A stretch of DNA of 61,023 bases from an uncultured Eubacteriales bacterium. Lineage in GTDB: Bacteria; Bacillota; Clostridia; Lachnospirales; Lachnospiraceae. The stretch is from the NCBI GenBank assembly GCA_900548855.1, contig URMF01000017.1, forward strand, positions 1-61,023, read 5' to 3'. Below the pieces are notes generated by a model. It ran no database searches. It had not been told where the DNA came from and saw only the letters and a list, made by a program, of their open reading frames with translations. Of this stretch, positions 17,385-25,312 are shown piece by piece; within the stretch, counting starts at the first letter, position 1, and each line of letters opens with the position of its first letter. The position numbers and the translations under genes are program-made.

Positions 17385-18111
17385 ATATACCAAGTCAGAG
17401 TATCTGAGGTTTATCGGACACCTGGATGTCATGCGTTATTTTCAAAAAGCGGTAAAGCGCGCCGGACTGGATATTGCCTATTCAAATGGCTTCAGTCCAC
17501 ACCAGCTCATGTCCTTTGCCGCACCGCTGGCATTGGGAGTTACCAGTGAAGGGGAATATTTTGATGCGGAATTTAATAGTTTAGTATCTTCAGACGAGTT
17601 TGTCAGACGCTTAAATGAACAGATGGCGGCGGAAATGGAGGTAAAAGATGCAGTACTGCTTCCGGATAACGCAAAGAACGCCATGTCCATTGTGGCTGCT
17701 TCTGACTATGTCATTACCATATTAGATACGGTTCCAGCAGAAGTAAAAGAGCAAATGCTCTCTTTTGCGCCGCATTTACTGGAGAGAGAACACATAGAAA
17801 TCCTTAAGAAAACAAAGAAAAATGAGAAGATTGAAGATATTAGGCCGGGAATTTTGAAACTTTCGGTGGAAAGCTATGCCCTGCAAAACCGATATGTAGA
17901 GAATGTAACAGAAGAGGACAAGCTCTATATGCTGCTTGCTACGGGAAGCGAATATAACTTGAAACCAGAGCTTGTGATACAGACAGTCTGTCGGGAAATC
18001 GGCTGCGAGTATAAGCGATTTGATTACAAAATACACCGTATAGAAACCTATATGAAAAATGAAGATGGAAAACTGGTGTCCCTGCTTAAGAGTGGGTCAA
18101 GGATATATTAG
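17368..18111 (+). CDS. DUF2344 (TIGR03936) protein, partner of the radical SAM enzyme
   Basis: The protein begins KVRIKYTKSEYLRFIGHLD, the hallmark of the family, and contains SNGFSPHQ near residue 40. I choose TTG 17368 because GGAGGAGG (17352-17359) is eight bases away and the reading upstream is only the tail of the radical SAM gene in another frame. The product is 247 residues. In some genomes this domain is fused to the radical SAM protein. Here the 17-base overlap gives tight translational coupling, which suggests a one-to-one complex. The biochemical role is unknown. Confidence 0.87.
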   Translation: MKVRIKYTKSEYLRFIGHLDVMRYFQKAVKRAGLDIAYSNGFSPHQLMSFAAPLALGVTSEGEYFDAEFNSLVSSDEFVRRLNEQMAAEMEVKDAVLLPDNAKNAMSIVAASDYVITILDTVPAEVKEQMLSFAPHLLEREHIEILKKTKKNEKIEDIRPGILKLSVESYALQNRYVENVTEEDKLYMLLATGSEYNLKPELVIQTVCREIGCEYKRFDYKIHRIETYMKNEDGKLVSLLKSGSRIY

Positions 18112-18154
18112 TGTATAGAATTTAAACTTATATGAATCTATAGGAACCCCTTTC

Positions 18155-18183
18155 TTGTTTTTTCAAAATGGTTGTGCTAAGAT
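18155..18183 (+). promoter_or_regulatory. Possible promoter for the RNase G gene
   Basis: TTGTTT (18155-18160) and TAAGAT (18178-18183) are separated by 17 bases, 47 bases before the RNase G start. Both hexamers deviate from consensus, so the support is moderate. Confidence 0.35.
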
Positions 18184-18229
18184 TTTCATAAAAATCAATC
18201 CATACCATGCATGGAAACGGAGAAATATT

Positions 18230-19393
18230 ATGAACAAGGCAATTATTACAGAATGGAACCATCAGACCTTCCTTCTGATATATGAAGAAGATATTTTAGT
18301 AGAATGCCATCCTCTGATGAAGGATAATTCATTGCAGATTGGAGACATTTATATCGGACGCGTGGAAAAGGTTGTAAAAAACATCCAGTCTGCCTTTATC
18401 CGGCTGGATAAAGGGAACGTGGGGTATTTACCCCTTGACGATAAGCCTGCCCTGGTGCTGAACCGCAGGCTGCCAAAGGGACTTTCTTCCATTGCGGAAA
18501 ATGACATGGTTCTCGTTCAGGTGGAGCAGGAACCACAGAAAATGAAGCAGGCACGGGTTACCGGTAATATCCATTTATCCGGTAATTATGTTGTAATGGA
18601 TTTATCAGAGAGAAAGGCTGGCATTTCCAAAAAAATTAAAGATAAACAGCGGATTAATGAATTAAAACAGCTTGCCACAGAGCATATGGCACAATCGGAA
18701 GATTCCTATGGACTTGTATTCCGTACAGCATCTGAACATGCTGATTCTGCCCTGATTTCCGCTGAAATCATCCAGTTTATGCAGGAATTTGATGAAATCA
18801 TCCATAAAGCCCGGTACGGGCGCAATACAGGTCTGCTGAAAAAAGGAAAAGAAGAGTGGCTTGCCCTTTTGGAGGAATATGGCGTTTCAAGGCTTGACGA
18901 GATAAAAACAGATTTGCCGGAGATATATAAAAGGCTTTCCGGTTTTGTCTCAAAGGCTGTATTTTACGAAGAAGCCTATCCTCTTTATAAGCTGTTGGGA
19001 CTAGAAACCGAGCTTTCAAGAATCCTGAATAAAAAGGTCTGGCTTAAATCCGGAGGCTTTTTAATGATTGAGCCAACGGAAGCAATGGTGGTCATTGATG
19101 TAAATTCCGGTAAATCCATTGGCAGGAAAAATAAGAATGCCCATATACTGAAATTAAATCTGGAAGCTGCATCAGAGATTACAAGGCAGCTCCGGTTACG
19201 GAATCTGTCCGGCATTATCATGGTTGATTTTATTAATATGGAAAAGGAAGAGGATAAGACACAGGTTATTCATTGCTTAGAGCAGGGATTAAAAAAAGAT
19301 AAAGTACCTGGATATTTTATAGAGGTAACGAAATTAGATGTATTTGAATTAACCAGAAAGAAAACCAGGAGACCTTTGCATGAGGTGATTTAA
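18230..19393 (+). CDS. rng: Ribonuclease E/G family protein (short form)
   Basis: RNase G/E endonucleases cut single-stranded RNA in mRNA decay and rRNA maturation. An S1-like region near residues 35-115 (GDIYIGRVEKVV, AFIRLDKGNVGYLP) is followed by the catalytic region with metal-site aspartates in VVIDVNSGKS and IIMVDFINME. The protein is only 387 residues and ends soon after ELTRKKTRRPL. The zinc-link CPxC motif and small domain of E. coli RNase E/G are not present. ATG 18230 follows a CGGAG site. Its place just before rplU is common in Clostridia. Confidence 0.88.
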   Translation: MNKAIITEWNHQTFLLIYEEDILVECHPLMKDNSLQIGDIYIGRVEKVVKNIQSAFIRLDKGNVGYLPLDDKPALVLNRRLPKGLSSIAENDMVLVQVEQEPQKMKQARVTGNIHLSGNYVVMDLSERKAGISKKIKDKQRINELKQLATEHMAQSEDSYGLVFRTASEHADSALISAEIIQFMQEFDEIIHKARYGRNTGLLKKGKEEWLALLEEYGVSRLDEIKTDLPEIYKRLSGFVSKAVFYEEAYPLYKLLGLETELSRILNKKVWLKSGGFLMIEPTEAMVVIDVNSGKSIGRKNKNAHILKLNLEAASEITRQLRLRNLSGIIMVDFINMEKEEDKTQVIHCLEQGLKKDKVPGYFIEVTKLDVFELTRKKTRRPLHEVI

Positions 19394-19541
19394 AATTGCT
19401 TAGTTTGTATGATTGTTTTATATTTTAAATAAATTTTGTTAACCATGCTGCCGATATAATAAATATAAGTATGTTTAAACGGTAAAAGGAGTTACCGCAG
19501 TAAGGCATAAGAGACAGCCTATTATCAAGGAGGATGATAGC

Positions 19542-20339
19542 ATGGCTATAGGATTTTATTCAAATATTTATGATGTAAAAGAATATACAATCAAAAATCC
19601 GGACGGAAGCGTAGCAGGTACAATCCGGATTAAGAAGTCTGCCAAGAAAAAAACGAAACGTCTGCAATATAATTTCAAATATATTTCATCTAAGATTTTA
19701 ATGTCAAAGACATCGGAAAGTGCTGGCAGAGCACTTGCAACTGCACAGTCTAATATCGGCGTACTATATCGAAAACTCAAAACCGGCAAATTTGATGAGA
19801 GAGAAGTGGAGCTGGCAATCGTTCATGCAAAAAAGCTGGAACGGACAGCCCGGAAGAAGCTGAAACACCTGCAGGAGGAGGAATATGCAAAACAGCATGG
19901 TTCCTGTCAGGACGAAACAGAGGAAAATGGGGTTTCTGACTTGAAAGATACAAAGGAAGAAAAAGCTCCCGAAATAAATGAAGAAGAATTAAGAAAATTA
20001 ATGAAAGAATTACAGAATCTCATGGAAGAAACGATGAAAGAGACCATGGAGCAGACTACAGATGAACTTATCGGAAGTGTACACCGGGATATGGATGATG
20101 ATGACCTGGCGCTTCTTAAAAAAAAGCACCGGGCAAAGGAACTCCGGGAGATTATAGAAGCGGATATGAACTATCTCAAGGCTGTATTCAATAAGCTGCA
20201 AAAAGAAAAAGAAGAAGCTTCCAGAGGAAATTGCAGCGTTGAGGGAGTCTCTCTGGAAATTTCCGGAGCCGAGATACCGGTACAAGCAGCGGAGATGCCG
20301 GTTGTGGCTGAGGGTGGAAGCATTGACTTGTCTATATAA
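19542..20339 (+). CDS. Hypothetical charged coiled-coil protein
   Basis: I do not recognise this 265-residue protein. It has no signal peptide or TM segment. The first 60 residues contain a basic stretch (KKSAKKKTKR). Residues 70-230 are rich in Lys/Glu and likely to be long helices, with many EE and KE pairs and repeated METM-like turns (MEETMKETMEQTTDE). The C-terminus is short and hydrophobic. AAGGAGGATG (19527-19536) gives a very strong ribosome site. It sits between RNase G and the L21 leader, where this family of clusters often has a variable gene. Confidence 0.65.
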   Translation: MAIGFYSNIYDVKEYTIKNPDGSVAGTIRIKKSAKKKTKRLQYNFKYISSKILMSKTSESAGRALATAQSNIGVLYRKLKTGKFDEREVELAIVHAKKLERTARKKLKHLQEEEYAKQHGSCQDETEENGVSDLKDTKEEKAPEINEEELRKLMKELQNLMEETMKETMEQTTDELIGSVHRDMDDDDLALLKKKHRAKELREIIEADMNYLKAVFNKLQKEKEEASRGNCSVEGVSLEISGAEIPVQAAEMPVVAEGGSIDLSI

Positions 20340-20376
20340 GTTATCTGATTTATGATATAAATTCATGAAAAAAAGA

Positions 20377-20405
20377 TTGACAACTTTTCACCTATTTGTT
20401 AATAT
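20377..20405 (+). promoter_or_regulatory. Strong promoter for rplU-prp-rpmA
   Basis: A perfect TTGACA (20377-20382) is separated by 17 bases from TAATAT (20400-20405). Transcription from here would produce the L21 leader ahead of rplU. Confidence 0.75.
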
Positions 20406-20409
20406 ATTC

Positions 20410-20498
20410 TAGTGTGCCGCACAAGGAGGTAGAAGTGTGTCCATTTGCTGGTAACAGTTTGATATAAGACACCACCGTACTTGGCGAGTAATGATAAT
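20410..20498 (+). ncRNA. Ribosomal protein L21 leader (probable)
   Basis: The roughly 90 untranslated bases between promoter and rplU ribosome site carry a structured segment. It includes a CTG-GTAA-CAG small hairpin (around 20448-20457) and a distant GTGTC/GACAC pairing enclosing it. L21 leaders in Firmicutes occupy this position and are thought to be bound by the ribosomal protein for feedback. The assignment rests on position and visible pairing; I could not compare it with the covariance model. Confidence 0.55.
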
Positions 20499-20511
20499 AG
20501 GAGGTAACCGT

Positions 20512-20817
20512 ATGTACGCAATTATTGCAACAGGTGGCAAGCAGTACAAGGTAGCTGAAGGTGATATCATTAAAGTAGAGAAGCTTAATGCAGAAGCTGG
20601 TTCTGAAGTAAAATTTGATGTTATTGCTATTAGCAACGACAATGGCTTCTTATGTGGCGAGGACGTAGCGAACTCAAGCGTTAGCGCTAACGTAATCGGC
20701 GACGGTAAGGGCAAGAAGGTTGTTGTTTACAAGTATAAGAGAAAAACCGGCTATCACAAAAAGCAGGGTCATAGACAGCCATTTACAAAGGTTGAGATTA
20801 AAGCAATCAACGCTTAA
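20512..20817 (+). CDS. rplU: 50S ribosomal protein L21
   Basis: The protein opens MYAIIATGGKQYKV, the invariant L21 start, and has the basic C-terminal KRKTGYHKKQGHRQPFT stretch that contacts 23S rRNA. It has 101 residues. ATG 20512 is chosen because AGGAGG (20499-20504) precedes it. A TTG- or ATG-initiated upstream extension would include the ribosome site itself. It is the first gene of the L21-Prp-L27 operon. Confidence 0.97.
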   Translation: MYAIIATGGKQYKVAEGDIIKVEKLNAEAGSEVKFDVIAISNDNGFLCGEDVANSSVSANVIGDGKGKKVVVYKYKRKTGYHKKQGHRQPFTKVEIKAINA

Positions 20818-20825
20818 TTAAAACT

Positions 20826-21152
20826 ATGATAACGGTAACTGTTTTTAACAAAAAAGAAGAGATAGTTGGTGTCCAGTTAGAGGGACATGCCGAATTTGGC
20901 AAAAAGGGAAAAGATATTGTTTGTAGTGCAGTGTCTATATTGTATATTAATCTGGTAAATTCCCTGGAAAGCTTTACAAAGGATGAAAAGGAGTTAAACG
21001 GTAGCAGCAAGATTAACTTCCAGAATGTCATTTTGAAAAGCATGCCAAGCAGGGAAGCAGAATTATTATTTCAATCCTTTCTGCTTGGAATTACTACAAT
21101 TGAACAGAAGTATGGTAAAAAGTACATTGTAATTTTGAATCAGGAGGTGTAA
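20826..21152 (+). CDS. prp: Ribosomal-processing cysteine protease Prp
   Basis: Prp (formerly YsxB) removes the N-terminal extension of ribosomal protein L27 in Firmicutes. The catalytic pair is visible as H21 in the GHA motif and C33 in CSAVS, and the length is 108 residues. It lies nine bases after rplU and three bases before rpmA. The downstream L27 starts with the cleavable LNLQLFA sequence, so enzyme and substrate are encoded together. Confidence 0.93.
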   Translation: MITVTVFNKKEEIVGVQLEGHAEFGKKGKDIVCSAVSILYINLVNSLESFTKDEKELNGSSKINFQNVILKSMPSREAELLFQSFLLGITTIEQKYGKKYIVILNQEV

Positions 21153-21155
21153 AAC

Positions 21156-21446
21156 ATGTTAAAACTTAACCTTCAGTTATTCGCTCATAAAAAAGGTATG
21201 GGTTCTACTAAGAATGGTAGAGACTCTGAATCTAAAAGACTTGGTGCGAAGAGGGCAGATGGTCAGTTCGTTAAAGCTGGTAATATTTTATACAGACAGC
21301 GCGGTACTAAGATTCATCCAGGTACTAACGTAGGCAGAGGTAAAGATGATACCTTATTTGCATTAGTAGACGGCGTTGTTCGCTATGAGAGAAAGGGAAG
21401 AGATAAGAAGCAGGTTTCTATCTATCCGGTATCTGTTAACGAATAA
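21156..21446 (+). CDS. rpmA: 50S ribosomal protein L27 with Prp-cleaved N-terminal extension
   Basis: The 96-residue protein starts MLKLNLQLFAHKKGMGST. Residues 1-9 match the short extension that Prp removes (cut expected after LQLF), exposing the AHKKG end that reaches toward the peptidyl transferase centre. The rest (GRDSESKRLGAKRADGQ, RQRGTKIHPG) is typical L27. The start is three bases after prp, with AGGAGG just upstream. It is the last gene of the transcript, followed by a strong terminator. Confidence 0.97.
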   Translation: MLKLNLQLFAHKKGMGSTKNGRDSESKRLGAKRADGQFVKAGNILYRQRGTKIHPGTNVGRGKDDTLFALVDGVVRYERKGRDKKQVSIYPVSVNE

Positions 21447-21461
21447 GATACATGTAACTTT

Positions 21462-21490
21462 AGGCTGGAGTTTTGCTCCAGCCTTTTTTT
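21462..21490 (+). terminator. Rho-independent terminator after rpmA
   Basis: AGGCTGGAG (21462-21470) pairs perfectly with CTCCAGCCT (21476-21484) around TTTTG, followed by a run of T residues. It ends the rplU operon and separates it from obgE. Confidence 0.92.
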
Positions 21491-21502
21491 CACGTAAGTA
21501 TT

Positions 21503-21740
21503 GAGCCATGCATAAAATTTTAGAAATATGATTGCGGGAGCTTGCTCCCAGTAAATCATATTTCTAAGATTTTATATACGGCGAAAGCCGTGACCGAGAT
21601 GGAGCAAAGCGGAATCGAGGTTGCATGGCGCTGGTAAATAAAAGCCGTGACCGATGCCTGAGTACTTAGTGAACGTTAGTGAGTTTAGTAAGAAGGTATG
21701 CAAAGCAGATGAAGCAAGCGAAATCGAGGTTGCATGGCGC
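21503..21740. repeat. Hairpin and repeat spacer between rpmA and obgE
   Basis: No gene is visible in the 335 bases 21447-21781. A 23-base arm (21511-21533) pairs with 21554-21576 (21 Watson-Crick pairs, one G-U, one end mismatch) around a second GGGAG/CTCCC hairpin (21536-21549). Outside it, GCCATGCA (21505-21512) can pair with TGCATGGC at 21622-21629 or again at 21731-21738. Two related units ending in ATCGAGGTTGCATGGCGC lie at about 21588-21631 and 21709-21740. The ATGGAGCAAAGCGGAAT core (21599-21615) recurs in the spacer after obgE. Confidence 0.75.
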
Positions 21741-21781
21741 ATGGCAAAGATTTAGAATGTTTTGAAGTTAGGAGATAGAAT

Positions 21782-23071
21782 ATGTTTGCAGATAGAGCAA
21801 AGGTTTTCATCCGTTCTGGAAAAGGCGGTGATGGACATGTAAGCTTCCGCCGTGAGCTTTATGTACCAGCAGGTGGTCCAGATGGCGGAGACGGCGGAGA
21901 TGGCGGAGATGTCATCTTTGTAGTGGATGAAGGTCTTAATACATTAAATGATTTTCGAAATGTACGGAAATACTGTGCAGAGGATGGAAAAGAAGGCGGT
22001 AAAAAAAGACAGCATGGTGCGAATGGTGCCGATGTTATCTGTAAGGTGCCACCAGGAACGGTAATTAAGGATTTCGAGACCGGTAAGGTCATTATGGATA
22101 TGTCCAATAAAACGGAACCGGTTATAATATTAAAGGGCGGTCATGGTGGTAATGGAAATATGCACTATGCAACCTCTACCATGCAGGCACCAAAATATGC
22201 CCAACCGGGACAACCGGCGCAGGAGCTGTATGTAACCTTAGAATTAAAGGTGATTGCGGATGTGGGGCTTGTGGGATTTCCGAATGTGGGAAAATCTACC
22301 TTTTTGTCAAGAGTTACCAATGCAAAGCCAAAGATTGCAAATTATCACTTTACTACGTTAAATCCCAATCTGGGAGTAGTTGACCTTTCGGAGGGTGCCG
22401 GTTTTGTTATTGCAGACATTCCCGGTATCATTGAAGGTGCAAGTGAGGGCATTGGACTGGGACTCCAATTTTTGCGCCATATAGAACGAACAAAGGTACT
22501 TCTCCATATTATTGACGGAGCATCTGTAGAGGGGAGAGACCCGATTAATGATGTATATGCTATTATGGAGGAGCTTAAAAAATATAATATTGAGATTTCA
22601 GAACGGTCAATGGTAATTGCAGCCAATAAAATGGATGTCATGAACGAAATGGAAAGAGAAACAGTTATAGCTATGCTAAAGGAAGAATTTGAGCCACAGG
22701 GCATAGAAGTATTTCCGATTTCTGCCGTTTCAGGAGAAGGTGTTAAAGAACTGTTATGGCATGTCTATGAGCTGGTTAAAAATGCACCACAGGAAATTGT
22801 GGAATTTGAACCGGAATTTGTTCCAACCTTTGACTTCTCCAATGACCCATATACAGTGGAAATCGACCCGAAAGATGAACATACATTTATTGTAGAAGGC
22901 CCAAAGATTGAAAAAATGCTTGGTTATACAAATCTGGACTCTGAAAAAGGCTTTGACTTTTTCCAGCGATTCCTGAAGGAAAACGGAATTATTGATGAAT
23001 TAAAAGCAAAGGGAATCGAAGAGGGGGATGTGGTACGGATGTACTACCTAGAGTTCGATTATTATGAATAA
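21782..23071 (+). CDS. obgE: GTPase Obg (CgtA)
   Basis: Obg is a ribosome-associated GTPase involved in 50S assembly and stress response. The glycine-rich Obg fold occupies residues 1-158 (GGDGGDGGDV, GGHGGNGN). The G domain follows with GFPNVGKST, DIPGIIEGA and NKMD, then a C-terminal OCT domain. The length of 429 residues fits the Firmicutes form. ATG 21782 follows AGGAGA. It is flanked on both sides by hairpin and repeat spacers. Confidence 0.96.
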   Translation: MFADRAKVFIRSGKGGDGHVSFRRELYVPAGGPDGGDGGDGGDVIFVVDEGLNTLNDFRNVRKYCAEDGKEGGKKRQHGANGADVICKVPPGTVIKDFETGKVIMDMSNKTEPVIILKGGHGGNGNMHYATSTMQAPKYAQPGQPAQELYVTLELKVIADVGLVGFPNVGKSTFLSRVTNAKPKIANYHFTTLNPNLGVVDLSEGAGFVIADIPGIIEGASEGIGLGLQFLRHIERTKVLLHIIDGASVEGRDPINDVYAIMEELKKYNIEISERSMVIAANKMDVMNEMERETVIAMLKEEFEPQGIEVFPISAVSGEGVKELLWHVYELVKNAPQEIVEFEPEFVPTFDFSNDPYTVEIDPKDEHTFIVEGPKIEKMLGYTNLDSEKGFDFFQRFLKENGIIDELKAKGIEEGDVVRMYYLEFDYYE

Positions 23072-23084
23072 TTAGCACGAACGC

Positions 23085-23139
23085 AGCCTTCAAAGGAAAT
23101 GTACTGACTGCTTGCAGGCAGGTACATTTCTTGAAGGCT
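23085..23139. repeat. Long hairpin after obgE
   Basis: The arm 23085-23104 pairs with 23122-23139: 18 base pairs with a two-base AG bulge in the left arm. The loop contains a smaller CTGC/GCAG pairing (23108-23111 with 23118-23121). No T-run follows, so it is not a standard terminator. The build, a long stem with an inner GC-rich hairpin, copies that of the spacer before obgE. Confidence 0.75.
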
Positions 23140-23150
23140 ATGTGAGTGTA

Positions 23151-23270
23151 ACGAACACCGAAATGGAGCAAAGCGGAATTGAGGTGCGTGAAGTGCGGTA
23201 TGAGAATACAACGAACACCGAAATGGAGCAAAGCGAAATTGAGGTGCGTGAGTGCGGTATGGAAGGAGAA
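23151..23270. repeat. 60-bp tandem repeat before yhbY
   Basis: Two units with a period of 60 bases, 23151-23210 and 23211-23270, both begin ACGAACACCGAAATGGAGCA. They differ at one base in the first 40 (AAGCGG against AAGCGA) and then by a one-base deletion and the sequence that becomes the yhbY ribosome site. The core ATGGAGCAAAGCGGAAT is shared with 21599-21615. Confidence 0.85.
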
Positions 23271-23275
23271 TAACA

Positions 23276-23566
23276 ATGACAAGCAAGCAAAGAGCATATT
23301 TAAAAGGTCTGGCAATGACAATGGAACCCATTATCAATGTGGGAAAATCTGGTGTTACACCAGAGCTTGTAGCTTCCGTAGACGAAGCAATTGAAAAAAG
23401 AGAACTGATTAAAATTGGTGTATTAAAAAACTGTATGGATGAGCCAAAGACCATTGCAGAAACGGTTGCAGCTCGCACCAGGGCACAAGTCGTACAGGTA
23501 ATCGGGAAAAAAATTGTACTTTATCGACGGAAAAAGGAAAACCCTAAAATCGAATTGCCTAAATAA
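23276..23566 (+). CDS. yhbY: YhbY-type RNA-binding (CRM domain) protein
   Basis: The 96-residue protein is a single CRM domain with the GKSGVTPELVASVDEAI motif, a small KH-like fold that associates with pre-50S ribosomes. ATG 23276 follows GAAGGAG, which lies inside the second unit of the tandem repeat. A start eight codons earlier would include the ribosome site. The order obgE-yhbY-nadD-yqeK-rsfS is common in Firmicutes. Confidence 0.92.
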   Translation: MTSKQRAYLKGLAMTMEPIINVGKSGVTPELVASVDEAIEKRELIKIGVLKNCMDEPKTIAETVAARTRAQVVQVIGKKIVLYRRKKENPKIELPK

Positions 23567-23637
23567 ATTTACAATAATTATATTATGTCAACAAATAGGG
23601 AAGAATAGAACATATCATATACATTTAGGAGGCATTC

Positions 23638-24264
23638 ATGGCAGCAATCGGTATTATGGGAGGAACCTTTAATCCCATTCATCTTGGGCATATTGCAATT
23701 GCAAGAGCAGCCTATGAACAATTTCATCTGAATGAAATCTGGTTTATGCCCAATCATATACCAGCCTATAAGTCAAATCAGGCATTGGTCTCCGGAGAAA
23801 AACGACTTGCCATGATTAGACTGGCAATACAAGATTATCCGTTTTTTAAAGCATCCGATTTTGAACTGAACAGAGAGGGGAAAACATATACCTATGAGAC
23901 ATTGGAGTTGTTAACGCAGCAATTTTCCCACCATGAATTTTATTTTATCATGGGAGCAGACTCCCTGTCTTATTTTGAAAACTGGATGCACCCGGAAATT
24001 ATCGTAAAAAATGCGAAAATCCTTGCAGCTACACGTAATAAAAAAACCGTAGCGGAAATGCATTTGCAGATTGACAGGCTGAATAAAATGTTTGGAGGCA
24101 GCTTCTTCTATCTGATTGATTGTCCAGAAATTCCCTGTTCTTCCAGTGAAATCCGTGACAAAATCAAAAACGGCGACAAACAGCCGAATTCTCAGTATGC
24201 ACAGGATTTAATGCTTCCAAATGGGGTGCTTGAATATATCATGCAATATCAGCTCTATAATTAA
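23638..24264 (+). CDS. nadD: Nicotinate-nucleotide adenylyltransferase
   Basis: NadD adenylates nicotinate mononucleotide in NAD synthesis. The nucleotidyltransferase motif GTFNPIHLGH is at residues 9-18 and the SSSEIR C-terminal motif near residue 180. At 208 residues the length is normal. The ATG has AGGAGG (23626-23631) upstream. It lies 71 bases after yhbY. Confidence 0.95.
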   Translation: MAAIGIMGGTFNPIHLGHIAIARAAYEQFHLNEIWFMPNHIPAYKSNQALVSGEKRLAMIRLAIQDYPFFKASDFELNREGKTYTYETLELLTQQFSHHEFYFIMGADSLSYFENWMHPEIIVKNAKILAATRNKKTVAEMHLQIDRLNKMFGGSFFYLIDCPEIPCSSSEIRDKIKNGDKQPNSQYAQDLMLPNGVLEYIMQYQLYN

Positions 24265-24296
24265 GGAATCATTTGCTTAAAAAATGTACGGTTTCA

Positions 24297-24325
24297 TTGA
24301 AATTATATACTCTTTTTGATATAAT
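24297..24325 (+). promoter_or_regulatory. Promoter for yqeK-rsfS
   Basis: TTGAAA (24297-24302), 17 bases and a perfect TATAAT (24320-24325) stand 37 bases before the yqeK start. Confidence 0.7.
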
Positions 24326-24362
24326 AGACAATAGTTGATTGATAGTAACAGGAGTTTTTTGT

Positions 24363-24932
24363 ATGGAACGATTACTAATGAGAGAGAAGCTAAAAGAAAA
24401 GCTTCCTTCGAAACGTTTTGAACATTCCTTAGGTGTAGAATATACCGCAGGAACTATGGCTTTTATCTATGGTATAGACTGTGAGAAAGCTTTGATAGCG
24501 GGTCTGTTGCACGATTGTGCAAAATATGTTCCGAATGATAAAAAAATTGCCAAATGCAAAAAGCATAAGATTTTTATTTCAGAGTGTGAATACCAGAATC
24601 CGGAGCTTTTGCATGCAAAGCTTTCTGCTGTATATGCAAAAGAAAAATATGATGTAACAGATAAAGAAATTCTATCTGCCATTGCCTGTCATACCACAGG
24701 AAAACCGGCAATGACAACATTGGAGAAGATTATTTATATTGCAGATTATATTGAGCCTAACCGGAATATTTTGCCAGAAATGGACATCATCCGAAAAGAA
24801 GCGTATATGGATTTGGATTTGTGTCTCTTGCACATTTTGCATAACAGTATGCATTATCTAGGAAAAAAGGGCTCTATCGTAGACCCCATTACAAAAGAAA
24901 CTTACGAATATTACAGTAAACTCAGAAATTAA
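24363..24932 (+). CDS. yqeK: HD-domain diadenosine tetraphosphatase YqeK
   Basis: YqeK-family HD proteins hydrolyse Ap4A symmetrically. Visible ligands are H21 (KRFEHSLGV), H50/D51 in LLHDCAKY, and a later ACHTTGKP and YIADYIEP. ATG 24363 has AGGAG (24350-24354) eight bases away. An in-frame ATG 24 bases upstream has no site. The product is 189 residues, the family norm. It is followed by rsfS after 18 bases. Confidence 0.93.
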   Translation: MERLLMREKLKEKLPSKRFEHSLGVEYTAGTMAFIYGIDCEKALIAGLLHDCAKYVPNDKKIAKCKKHKIFISECEYQNPELLHAKLSAVYAKEKYDVTDKEILSAIACHTTGKPAMTTLEKIIYIADYIEPNRNILPEMDIIRKEAYMDLDLCLLHILHNSMHYLGKKGSIVDPITKETYEYYSKLRN

Positions 24933-24950
24933 TATTTGAAGGAGAATTTT

Positions 24951-25298
24951 ATGACAAGTAAAGAACTAGCCAAAAGCGCAGTCGCAGGTTTAGAAGATAA
25001 AAAGGCAAAGGATATTCGGATTATCGATATTTCAGAGGTTTCTGTTATGGCAGATTACTTCATCATTGGAAGTGGAACGAACCGCAACCAGGTTCAGGCA
25101 CTGGCCGACAGCGTAGAGGAAAAGCTGCATGACATGAATGTACATCCTCGCCAGATTGAGGGATATCAGACAGCAAACTGGATTTTAATGGATTTTAATG
25201 ATATTATAGTTCACATTTTCAATGAAGAGGAGCGTTTATTTTATAATTTGGAAAAGATATGGCTGGATGGCAAGGTGATTGATATTTCAGAATTATAA
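24951..25298 (+). CDS. rsfS: Ribosome silencing factor RsfS
   Basis: RsfS binds L14 on the 50S subunit and blocks subunit joining in stationary phase. The 115-residue protein has the family motifs VMADYFIIGSGTNRNQVQALAD and EGYQTANWILMDFNDIIVHIF. ATG 24951 follows GAAGGAG (24938-24944), while the reading five codons upstream overlaps that site. It is co-transcribed with yqeK. Confidence 0.94.
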   Translation: MTSKELAKSAVAGLEDKKAKDIRIIDISEVSVMADYFIIGSGTNRNQVQALADSVEEKLHDMNVHPRQIEGYQTANWILMDFNDIIVHIFNEEERLFYNLEKIWLDGKVIDISEL

Positions 25299-25312
25299 AA
25301 TCAGCTTGGGCT

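Noticed and set aside
19436..19460. Promoter candidate before the 19542 hypothetical gene
   Set aside because: A TATAAT is present at 19455-19460 but the only TTGTTA is 13 bases away, too close for a normal spacer.
23151..23270. Tandem units considered as a CRISPR array or tRNA remnant
   Set aside because: There are only two adjacent 60-base units, with no spacer variety and no cloverleaf or cas genes.
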